Program-made: the position numbers and the translations under genes
Source of the DNA: JAICKN01 sp036489565
GTDB taxonomy: Bacteria > Acidobacteriota > Terriglobia > Terriglobales > Acidobacteriaceae
NCBI GenBank assembly: GCA_036489565.1
Contig: DASXFN010000061.1
Span: 8,138-72,137 of the forward strand
DNA: 64,000 bases
Direction: 5' to 3'
Notes under the pieces: model-generated
Seen by the model: the letters and a program-made list of their open reading frames with translations, nothing else
Databases searched by the model: none
What the model was told of the DNA's origin: nothing
In this document: positions 8,850 through 16,532 of the stretch, piece by piece
Layout: each line of letters starts with the position of its first letter
Position numbering within the stretch: position 1 is the stretch's first letter

Positions 8850-11800
8850 CTAGAACGAAATCTTGCCTCCCAGTTGCCAGAATCGAGCTTCGTGAGATGC
8901 TGTCGCAAAACCGAAGTTTCCATCCGGGATATTGGTATCCACGTTCGAATAGTTCGCCCGGTTGAAAAGATTGAAGACTTCGAACCGGAGTTCGAGATTA
9001 ACTCTTTCTGCAATGCGTGTGTCTTTGTAGAGGTTGATATTTGTCTCAAGAAAGTTCGGCCCGCGGAACTGTTGCGGCTTCATATTTCCTTCCGAACCGA
9101 AGGCAGGAACGGTGAAATCGCTCTTAGGGATTGCCCCCGTGAGCCAAGAGGCATTCTTGGTTGACTGGCTATAACTCGCTGCATCTAAGTAATCGAGGTT
9201 GTTGCCATCACCGTTGTAGTCACCGCTGCCTGGCGCGTAAGCAACGGCAGGATCCGAAGCAGAACACCCAGTTTGGTTGCTGAAAGCGCCCGATTGGCAC
9301 ATGGCTACGAAGCCATTGGAGTTCGCCGGGGTCAAAGGATAACCGGATTGGACGATGCTCGTACCGCTGAGTCCCCACCCTTCGGTCACATGGCCAACGG
9401 CCCCCTCTCCACCGTTCAGACCCTTCAGTGAATAGTTGAAGCTGAGCGAGAAGCGATTCGGCACATCGAAATTTGACGGCGAGTAATACTGACCAGAGTT
9501 AAACGGGTCTGGATAGGCCAGCGCGTCATCTTTCGAGCGGGACCGGGTGTAGGAAGCGTCAACGTAGCCGCGCGAAATGTGTCCCTTGAGATCAAAGAAC
9601 ACGGCATCGTAGTTGGCGCGGCGGTCGTTGTCGGAGTAGGTAATCGCACCAAAGCTGGGATTCAGACGGGTTGGATTAGGAATGACCGGCGTCGCACTGT
9701 TGTTCATCTGGTTGATCAGGTCGTCGGGCACAACATTGATGTTGACACCGTAACTGACAATACCATCAGCATTACCGTTGCCGACGATATCGTAGGAGTG
9801 GGAGCCACTATACCCGGCCGTGGCTGCGAAGAAGTTGCCTATTTTCCGCTCCACGCTGAGTGACACGATGTTCGCTTTCGGAGACTTCAAAAGCGGATTA
9901 ATGCCACCGATAGCGAAACTAGCGCCGACCACTCCTCCCTGCGCGTTGAGCCCTCCCGTGAAAGTTGGGAAAGTAAACCCAAACGGAGGTTTGTTGTTAG
10001 TTCCCAACACGAAAATGGGAGCCTGCGCAGTCGATGTCCCGCCGCGCACGAAGTTCGGGTTCACGAGTCCCGGAGGGCTGCCGCGGAATTCTTCCTGAAC
10101 GTTGGCTTGGGTTAGCCAGTTGTTATAGATGCCAAACCCGCCGCGCACTGCCCAATCGCCTTTACCGGTTGGATCCCAGGCGAAACCGATACGCGGACTA
10201 AACAAGTTGTTGACCGAATGCAGCAGAGCATTGTGTGTGGCCTTGGCGTATCCGTTGGCGATTTGCTCCTGTTCGGTCGTTCCGGTGCCAAGGTAAAAGT
10301 TTCCGAATACCGTTGACGGGCTCTTGGACCACGGATTCCCGCTGTCGTCATAGCGCAAACCTAAGGTCAATGTCAGATTCCGTCTCGCTTTCCAGGTGTC
10401 TTCTACAAATAGTCCATAAGTTCTGGAAGCCGCATCCCAATTCCACAATTGCTGCGTACCGGTTGCTGCGTTGTAATAGACTCCATTCTCATTGTTCGGA
10501 TTATCGTTGGCCAACTGCAACAGATTGTCGAATGAGAATTTTGGCTGGGACCACGGCCCCTGGAATGGCTCGACATCATCGCCGTACCACCCTTCATAGC
10601 CGACTTTAAGAGTGTGCGCGCCCTGCACGTGCGTGAGGACATCGCGCCAGTGGTAGTTGTGCTGAATAAAATCTCCCTGGGCGAAACCCACACCATAAGC
10701 CTGTCCGGAGTCCACATTAATGCCATTTACGGAAATCGATGGCACGGTGTAGTCCTTGGCTCCGCCGCCCTGAACACCTTCCACTCGGCTTTGCCCAGCG
10801 GTGAAGTCATTCAGTGTGTTGGGCGAGAAAGTGTGCGTCCAGCCCGCCTGTCCAGCGACCTGCCAAGTATTGTTCAAAGCGGAGAATTGCGTCATAGGCG
10901 AGGGGGCTCCATTGAGCAGGAGAGTCCGGAAAAGGCTGACGTATATCCGGTCATTTTTAAATCCCTGGTCTATGCGGGCAAAATATTGTGTGCCGTTTCG
11001 TACCGAGGTTGCGCCGAACGCGCCGGTGTCGATCATGGGCAAAGCACACGGAATATTTTCCGCCGCTGGTGTTCCACACACGGTGGCGCCAAGAACCCCG
11101 GCCGCCGTGCCGTTATTGGCAACATGGGCGCCGCCAATGCCGGAAGGGAGGTAGGTGCTGAGTATATTCGTGCCCACCGTATTTGGATTGTTGGCTTGTG
11201 CGAAGGCGATGAACTCAGGCGCGGGGAACGTCACCGATCCGCCGGCACTCGATGAGGAGCGCAGCGGCTCTACCGCAAAGTAAAAAAAACTATCGTGGTG
11301 CGGAATGAGCGGACCGCCTACCGCGAAATCCATGTTGTTGGAATGGAAGGGCGCGTAGGGGAAGTTGACGAAGTGCTGGCTGGCAAACATCTTTTGGTAA
11401 TTGAAATAGTCTGAGGCCGATCCATGAAACTCGTCCGTACCGGATTTGGTCGTGAACACTGTCTGCAATCCGGCGGCACGACTATACTCGCTGGAGAATG
11501 TGTTGACCTGGATGGAAGTTTCCTGGATAGCTTCCGGCTGCGGCGTCAGGTTCAGGACACCCTGGCGAATGCCGCTGGTTACATCCAAGCCATCAACAAC
11601 GTACTGGTTATTATTCTGACCCTGGCCGTTTGCGCTAGCGTCCACCTGTTCTTCCGTGGAGAAGTTGTCCACGCCCGATGCGGGACTGCCGGAGGTACTT
11701 GTCCCCAGGCCCGAGACCCCTGGCGCCATCGTCACCAGCGTAACCAGATTGCGGCCGACGATCGGCAATTGTGCCACCGCCTGATTCTGCAGAGTCATTT

Positions 11801-12206
11801 GGATACGGCTGTCGGCGGTGTCAACAATCGGAGCCTCTGTAGTCACGGTAACCGATGCGCTCACCGAACCGACCTTCATCGTGATGGGTAGGTTTAAGTG
11901 CTGTTCGGTGAGCAGCGTTACGTCCGTCTGAGATTTTGAGAACCCCGTGGCCTGCGCCGTAACTTTGTACGATCCAGGCGCGAGACTGGAAATTACAAAA
12001 TTGCCAGCCGCATCGCTGGTCACGGTTCGTGACACGCTTGTGGCAACGTTCACGATTTCAACCGAGGCGTTTGCCACTCCAGCGCCGCTGGGATCTTGCA
12101 CCACGCCCTGAACGCTGGCGCTGAATTGAGCGAAGCAAAGGCTTGCGCAGAAAACTACAAAGGGAAGCACCAGGACACGGGCCCGAGGAGAGAAACTTAT
12201 ACGCAT
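8850..12206 (-). CDS. TonB-dependent receptor with N-terminal carboxypeptidase-regulatory-like domain (Oar/OmpA-like)
   Basis: The chosen start at 12206 has a strong upstream AAGGTGAG and gives 1118 residues; a longer frame to 12272 has no such support. A signal peptide ends at CFAQ (about residue 27). A CarboxypepD-reg-like beta-sandwich follows (VQGVVQDPSGAGVANASVEI, about residues 30-110), then a plug domain (QLPIVGRN region) and a large beta-barrel ending in the aromatic GGKISF typical of outer-membrane proteins. This is the acidobacterial-type receptor thought to take up large ligands such as oligosaccharides. No SusD-like partner is visible. The upstream region holds a LacI-type operator and a 7-2-7 site, linking it to the sensor genes beside it. 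Confidence 0.92.
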   Translation of the reverse strand: MRISFSPRARVLVLPFVVFCASLCFAQFSASVQGVVQDPSGAGVANASVEIVNVATSVSRTVTSDAAGNFVISSLAPGSYKVTAQATGFSKSQTDVTLLTEQHLNLPITMKVGSVSASVTVTTEAPIVDTADSRIQMTLQNQAVAQLPIVGRNLVTLVTMAPGVSGLGTSTSGSPASGVDNFSTEEQVDASANGQGQNNNQYVVDGLDVTSGIRQGVLNLTPQPEAIQETSIQVNTFSSEYSRAAGLQTVFTTKSGTDEFHGSASDYFNYQKMFASQHFVNFPYAPFHSNNMDFAVGGPLIPHHDSFFYFAVEPLRSSSSAGGSVTFPAPEFIAFAQANNPNTVGTNILSTYLPSGIGGAHVANNGTAAGVLGATVCGTPAAENIPCALPMIDTGAFGATSVRNGTQYFARIDQGFKNDRIYVSLFRTLLLNGAPSPMTQFSALNNTWQVAGQAGWTHTFSPNTLNDFTAGQSRVEGVQGGGAKDYTVPSISVNGINVDSGQAYGVGFAQGDFIQHNYHWRDVLTHVQGAHTLKVGYEGWYGDDVEPFQGPWSQPKFSFDNLLQLANDNPNNENGVYYNAATGTQQLWNWDAASRTYGLFVEDTWKARRNLTLTLGLRYDDSGNPWSKSPSTVFGNFYLGTGTTEQEQIANGYAKATHNALLHSVNNLFSPRIGFAWDPTGKGDWAVRGGFGIYNNWLTQANVQEEFRGSPPGLVNPNFVRGGTSTAQAPIFVLGTNNKPPFGFTFPTFTGGLNAQGGVVGASFAIGGINPLLKSPKANIVSLSVERKIGNFFAATAGYSGSHSYDIVGNGNADGIVSYGVNINVVPDDLINQMNNSATPVIPNPTRLNPSFGAITYSDNDRRANYDAVFFDLKGHISRGYVDASYTRSRSKDDALAYPDPFNSGQYYSPSNFDVPNRFSLSFNYSLKGLNGGEGAVGHVTEGWGLSGTSIVQSGYPLTPANSNGFVAMCQSGAFSNQTGCSASDPAVAYAPGSGDYNGDGNNLDYLDAASYSQSTKNASWLTGAIPKSDFTVPAFGSEGNMKPQQFRGPNFLETNINLYKDTRIAERVNLELRFEVFNLFNRANYSNVDTNIPDGNFGFATASHEARFWQLGGKISF

Positions 12207-12433
12207 ATAGCTCACCTTTCGATACAAGGACTCACCAATGATTCCGTCAGAAATCTTGCTTAGGGTTCTCAACTGCTACAACCGATCAAATGTTCATCTG
12301 AACTTGCGAACTGTCGGCGATGAAAACAAATTCAACTCAGCGGCCGCGAAACCACTGTTGCTTTGTCTGACTTCATCGCTTAATCTTTTCCTGAAGCTGT
12401 GCGACCTGGGCCTGGACTAACCGATTTGCTTCA

Positions 12434-12445
12434 GCAAACGTTTAC
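12434..12445. promoter_or_regulatory. LacI-type operator candidate GCAAACGTTTAC
   Basis: Identical 12-mer to the site at 1452. It lies 228 bases upstream of the receptor start. Here too a 7-2-7 site is close by (61 bases away), so the two elements recur as a pair in two control regions. Confidence 0.55.
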
Positions 12446-12505
12446 TCAGATCCGCCGCACCTTCAAAAAGTCAACCGAGGGTAACGGATTCTCTAAATTC
12501 GCGCA

Positions 12506-12521
12506 TGGTACAAATGTACTA
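12506..12521. promoter_or_regulatory. 7-2-7 inverted repeat TGGTACA-AA-TGTACTA (site B)
   Basis: Six of seven positions are palindromic. It shares GCATGGKACAMATGTACTA with site C at 16459. It lies 95 bases upstream of the sugar-binding lipoprotein gene and 300 bases upstream of the receptor start, so it could control either or both, including autoregulation of the sensor operon. Confidence 0.6.
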
Positions 12522-12615
12522 GTACGGTTTTGGGTCATGTTTTTGCGGATTTAGATCAGAGATCGCTGTCTCGATTGGCTGGCTTCCAGTAAGTAATGCG
12601 AGCCTATCCCGACTT

Positions 12616-13596
12616 ATGACAGCGTTGTCCCGATTCGGCACGAGCCGCGGCATAGTGATTCTCAGCACCCTTGCGCTGGTCGTCTGTTTTCCCGCCTGCA
12701 ATCGCAGCTCTAATACTGTCGCCGTCATTCCTCGCGCTTGCGGAACCGCGCTCTGGGAACCCCTGCATGCTGGAGCTACGCACGTGGCCCACCACGAAGG
12801 GATGAACATCTATTGGAACGCCTCGCCGCGCGAAGACGATGTGGCGGGGCAGATCGATTTTCTGGAAAAAATTGTCGCCAGAGGTTACGCCGGCATCATC
12901 ATCACTCCCGATCAGACCCTGCCGTTGCGCAGCCCGATTCGCCACATCATTGCCGAAGGGCTTCCCATTGTCGTTGTGGGAACGAACCTGGGCATCGCGC
13001 CTTCTTCGAAACTGGCCTACGTTCTGAATGATGATGCGGCTGGAGGACAGATGGCGGCGCGCCGCATCGGTCAGATTTTGAACGGGCACGGGTCCATTGC
13101 CATCCTTGGTATAAACCCGCAACTAACGGGCATCACCATCAGAGAACGCAGCTTCGAGGACACGCTGGAGAAGGAATATCCCAACATCCACGTGGTGGCA
13201 CGCAGGCTCGGTTACTATAGCGTGCCTCAGGAACAACAGGTCGCCGAGGATCTTCTCAATAGCGGAGTCTCCCTGGATGCGATTGTCGCGCTTTCCCACA
13301 TCTCGACGCGCGGGGTGTTTTACGCTCTGGTGGAGTTCGACAAGACGCGCGCTATTAAGCTGGTGGGGTTTGATCAGGATTTAATGCCGCCGATTCGCAC
13401 TGGCGGTATTGATTCGGTGATCATGGAGCGCAGTAATAACATGGGTCGCATTGCTATGGAACTCATGGACGGGCTGATTCAGGGGCGGCAGGTCCAGGGC
13501 GTTAGCGTAGTTCCCCCATTGCTCATGACACGGGAGAACATTGATTCTCCCGAAGTCCGTCAGCAATTGACGGCGGATTGGTGGAAGACGCAATGA
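12616..13596 (+). CDS. Periplasmic sugar-binding lipoprotein of the RbsB/LacI-like type (sensor component)
   Basis: 326 residues. A hydrophobic leader ends near Cys28 (FPAC), consistent with a lipoprotein. The rest is a type-1 periplasmic binding fold: YAGIIITPDQTLPLR, LPIVVVGTNLG, DDAAGGQMAARRIG and LVGFDQD are typical ribose/LacI-type blocks. There is no DNA-binding domain and no ABC permease nearby. The stop codon overlaps the start of a histidine kinase gene (ATGA), so it probably senses rather than transports, presenting a sugar to the kinase. The ligand is unknown; neighbouring arabinose genes suggest a pentose or arabino-oligosaccharide. Site B lies just upstream. Confidence 0.85.
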   Translation: MTALSRFGTSRGIVILSTLALVVCFPACNRSSNTVAVIPRACGTALWEPLHAGATHVAHHEGMNIYWNASPREDDVAGQIDFLEKIVARGYAGIIITPDQTLPLRSPIRHIIAEGLPIVVVGTNLGIAPSSKLAYVLNDDAAGGQMAARRIGQILNGHGSIAILGINPQLTGITIRERSFEDTLEKEYPNIHVVARRLGYYSVPQEQQVAEDLLNSGVSLDAIVALSHISTRGVFYALVEFDKTRAIKLVGFDQDLMPPIRTGGIDSVIMERSNNMGRIAMELMDGLIQGRQVQGVSVVPPLLMTRENIDSPEVRQQLTADWWKTQ

Positions 13597-15824
13597 GGGC
13601 GAGGCGCTGGTTTCGATCGACTACCACCTTGGTTACAGCGTCTGTGGCCGCCATGGCTCTGATCGCGGTGGTGCTTTCCCTTCGGTGGTACTCCGCCCGT
13701 GCCGCGGGTCAACCCCGGTATCACGATTCCTTTCGTCTCGACAAACAGGACCAGTGGCAGCCTTTCGGCGGCACCTGGGAGGTCGCCGGGGGCGCCATGC
13801 GCAATGATTCTGACGAGCGCGGCGCCAAATTGATGAATGGAAACACGCGCTGGAAAGATTATCTGGTCGAGGCGGATGTCCAGCTTCTTGGACAATACGG
13901 AGATGCAGGCCTCATTATTCGCGCCACCAATGAAGAGGAGGGCGTTGACGCTTACGACGGCTACTATGCCGGATTGCGTGATCTTGATAACACGCTGATT
14001 CTGGGACGCGCGGCATACGGTTGGGTTGAATATCAGGCAAGGCATGTGACTCCGCGCGTCTATGCTCAGCAGTGGTACCACCTCAAAGTATTAGCCTATG
14101 GGTGCGACATCATCGCCTCTGCGACCGCGCCTTCCGGCGCGATAACAACGGACGCCATCCACGATCCTCATTGTGTGCAGTCTGGCCGCTTTGGCCTCAA
14201 GTCTTACCAGACCGGCGGGCTTTGGAGAAATGTGCAGGTGCGGGCCGCAACTGAACAGGATTTGTTGGACTTAACCGGAGGATTGAAGATACCCCTGGCC
14301 GATCCCGATCCACTGGTTGGGCCAACGGGAAAACCGCGCACCGATTGGGACCCTTCTCGTTCCGCCACGGATGCCGAAGAGCAGTATCTTGAACCTCTGT
14401 ATCTCGATATGCGGGACCATCATGTAGATCCCGGCGGGCAGCCCATTGTGAATCTTAGAGCCCTGCCGCCCGGCAAACCAACGCATGTAGTCATTCACGG
14501 TGTTGTCACTCTTACCTTCCCGACTCTGTTTGTTCAGGATTCCACCGGAGGCGTGGCAATCGAGAGTTTTCAGTCGAAAACTCCTCCCCAGATCGGAGAT
14601 CAGGTAGAAGCTAAAGGCGATGCCGAGCTGCATGACTTCAGCTCCGTTTTGAAAGATGCGGAGGTACATATCCTGTGGACCCACGCGCCTATACATCCCA
14701 TGGTCGTGACGGCCGCACAGGCCGCCACAGGGTCGTTCGACGCACAATACATTGAAGTCGAGGGCCATCTGGAAAACAAACAGGAAGGCCCAAACCACAC
14801 AATGGTATTGGACTTGGAGGAAGATAATCAGTCGTTCCGGGCGATTGCGAATGGAAGAGGGGCCGCCGACGCTTTTCGCGGTTTGAAAGACAAGAGCCGC
14901 CTTCGGTTGCGGGGAATCTGCGTAGTGGACCCCGCATATACCAAAGATCTCACGCCCTTCGCGATCCTGTTGCCTTCGATCAATGACGTGGAAATACTTG
15001 AAGGGCCGCCCTGGTGGAGCACGGGAAATATCGTAGCCGCGATTATCGTACTCCTGCTTCTTATATTGGCGGCGCAGGCACTTCACAATTACGTTGAGAG
15101 GTGGAGGCTGATTGCGGTTTTGGAAGAACGCCAGCGCCTGGCGCACGAAATGCACGACACCTTGGCCCAAAGCTTCGCAGGCATTGGTTTCCAGCTTCAG
15201 GCGATTCGGGATGAGATTGACGACAGGGGCGCCATTGATCGTGAGCTCGATTTGGCCTCCACGCTGGTGCGCCGCAGTCATGAAGAAGCCCGGCGAAACA
15301 TTGCCGCTCTCAGACCTGAACTGCTGGAGTCTGTCGGGCTGTTGCAGGCGCTTGAGCAGAGTGCGAAGAGCATGGTGGCTGGAGGAGCCATCGGCATAAC
15401 AACATTCTCATCTGGCGAGGTCCACGGCATCCCCGTACGCATCTCTGATACGCTCTTCCGCATTGGCCAGGAAGCTCTTGCCAATGCGGTTCGCCATTCC
15501 AACCCGACTACTATGCTCATCTCTCTGGTGTACCGTGAAGCAGCGCTTGAGCTTCTTATCGAAGATGACGGCAGTGGGTTTGTTTTGGGCGCGGATTCAG
15601 ACGGCTTCGGAATTCGCGGCATGAAAAAACGCGCGGACAGTATTTCCGCGGATTTACAAATTCGGAGTATGCCCGGAAAAGGGACGGCGGTGCGGACCAT
15701 CGTGCCGTTGCCCGATAAGCTGATGCGTACATTATGGCCAACATCCATCTGGCATTTGCTTTGGGAGCGTCGATTCCATGGACAAGAAACCAACAAAAGC
15801 GCCAATTCGTCTTCTTATCGTTGA
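13593..15824 (+). CDS. NarL/LytS-type sensor histidine kinase with lectin-like and OB-like ectodomain
   Basis: The start at ATG 13593 overlaps the upstream stop and gives 743 residues; a TTG five codons earlier is less likely. A membrane segment (about 9-31) leads to a periplasmic concanavalin-like domain of the LamG/DUF1080 kind (about 45-220, ending GGLWRNVQVR). Next come two OB-fold-like stretches (about 275-460, with LFVQDSTGGVAI). A second membrane segment (about 470-492) is followed by a HisKA_3 domain with the phospho-acceptor His521 in AHEMHDTLAQ, and an HATPase domain with NAVRHS and GFGIRGMKKR. It probably senses the lipoprotein-bound sugar and phosphorylates the next gene product. 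The 3' end overlaps that gene by 47 bases. Confidence 0.9.
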   Translation: MRARRWFRSTTTLVTASVAAMALIAVVLSLRWYSARAAGQPRYHDSFRLDKQDQWQPFGGTWEVAGGAMRNDSDERGAKLMNGNTRWKDYLVEADVQLLGQYGDAGLIIRATNEEEGVDAYDGYYAGLRDLDNTLILGRAAYGWVEYQARHVTPRVYAQQWYHLKVLAYGCDIIASATAPSGAITTDAIHDPHCVQSGRFGLKSYQTGGLWRNVQVRAATEQDLLDLTGGLKIPLADPDPLVGPTGKPRTDWDPSRSATDAEEQYLEPLYLDMRDHHVDPGGQPIVNLRALPPGKPTHVVIHGVVTLTFPTLFVQDSTGGVAIESFQSKTPPQIGDQVEAKGDAELHDFSSVLKDAEVHILWTHAPIHPMVVTAAQAATGSFDAQYIEVEGHLENKQEGPNHTMVLDLEEDNQSFRAIANGRGAADAFRGLKDKSRLRLRGICVVDPAYTKDLTPFAILLPSINDVEILEGPPWWSTGNIVAAIIVLLLLILAAQALHNYVERWRLIAVLEERQRLAHEMHDTLAQSFAGIGFQLQAIRDEIDDRGAIDRELDLASTLVRRSHEEARRNIAALRPELLESVGLLQALEQSAKSMVAGGAIGITTFSSGEVHGIPVRISDTLFRIGQEALANAVRHSNPTTMLISLVYREAALELLIEDDGSGFVLGADSDGFGIRGMKKRADSISADLQIRSMPGKGTAVRTIVPLPDKLMRTLWPTSIWHLLWERRFHGQETNKSANSSSYR

Positions 15825-16419
15825 TGACCACCCGGTTGTAAGAGCGGGTTTAAGCAGTATGCTTGGCAAACAGCCGGGTCTTAAGCTGGTTGGCGCGGCA
15901 GCAGGCGCCGAAGAAGCGCTGGCTTTGCTTGAACGATGCCCGGTGGATGTTGTCTTACTGGATTTGCGCATGCCGAAGATGAGTGGGATTGAATCGCTTC
16001 CCGCGTTTCGGAAATTAACGTCTCCGCCGCAAGTCATTATCCTGACGAGCTTTGAATTTGACGAGGAAATTTACCGTGCGGTCCAGGCCGGCGCGCGGGG
16101 ATATCTTTCGAAAGAAACTTCACGCGAAGAGATTGTGACGGCGATTGCGACGGTACATGCCGGCAGGCAGTATTTTCCTCCAGCCATCGCCAGCAGACTT
16201 ACTGAGAGGACCCATCGTTCCAACCTGAGCCCGCGCGAATTGGAAATTCTGGAGATGCTCTCCAGAGGATTCACCAATAAAGAAATTGGCCGGGCCTTTG
16301 GGATCAGTCGATACACGGTGCGAAATCACATTAACAGTATTAATCACAAGCTCGAGGTTTGCGACCGTACCGAAGCGGCATCCGTCGCGATGAAGCAAGG
16401 AATTATTTCCTTAGCTTAG
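15778..16419 (+). CDS. NarL/FixJ-family response regulator
   Basis: 213 residues. The receiver domain has the acidic pair Asp16-Asp17, phospho-acceptor Asp62 in LLDLRMP, a conserved Thr in ILTS and Lys in YLSKE. The C-terminal LuxR-type HTH is SPRELEILEMLSRGFTNKEI followed by YTVRNHINSI. It is the evident partner of the kinase it overlaps. Proteins of this family bind paired heptamers; matching 7-2-7 repeats lie at 1495, 12506 and 16459, the last only 40 bases after this gene. Confidence 0.93.
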   Translation: MDKKPTKAPIRLLIVDDHPVVRAGLSSMLGKQPGLKLVGAAAGAEEALALLERCPVDVVLLDLRMPKMSGIESLPAFRKLTSPPQVIILTSFEFDEEIYRAVQAGARGYLSKETSREEIVTAIATVHAGRQYFPPAIASRLTERTHRSNLSPRELEILEMLSRGFTNKEIGRAFGISRYTVRNHINSINHKLEVCDRTEAASVAMKQGIISLA

Positions 16420-16458
16420 ATGGTCTTGCATGAATGAATTTGTGCCCTGAACGGGGCA

Positions 16459-16474
16459 TGGGACACATGTACTA
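16459..16474. promoter_or_regulatory. 7-2-7 inverted repeat TGGGACA-CA-TGTACTA (site C)
   Basis: Five of seven positions are palindromic, with the invariant right half TGTACTA. It sits in the 113-base gap between the response regulator and the GH127-like gene, 59 bases before the chosen start, a likely position for activation of the GH127-araA pair. Confidence 0.55.
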
Positions 16475-16532
16475 TGTGCCGTCTCAAAGATTGTCGTATC
16501 GTTCAATCAGCAATATCTTGAACCAAACCCTT

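Larger units (their letters stand above)
12207..12615. other. Divergent control region between TonB receptor and sensor operon
   Basis: About 410 bases without a supported gene; the one open frame on the plus strand lacks a ribosome site and any recognisable family. It carries the LacI-type palindrome at 12434 and the 7-2-7 site B at 12506, and must contain promoters for both the receptor and the sugar-binding lipoprotein gene. Confidence 0.6.

Noticed and set aside
12238..12420. 60-codon plus-strand frame between receptor and sensor genes
   Set aside because: No ribosome site and composition unlike coding sequence; the region is better explained as regulatory.
16434..16532. Upstream extension of the second GH127-like protein
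   Set aside because: It would place the Tat leader internally and run through the 7-2-7 site; ATG 16533 starts right at the leader.
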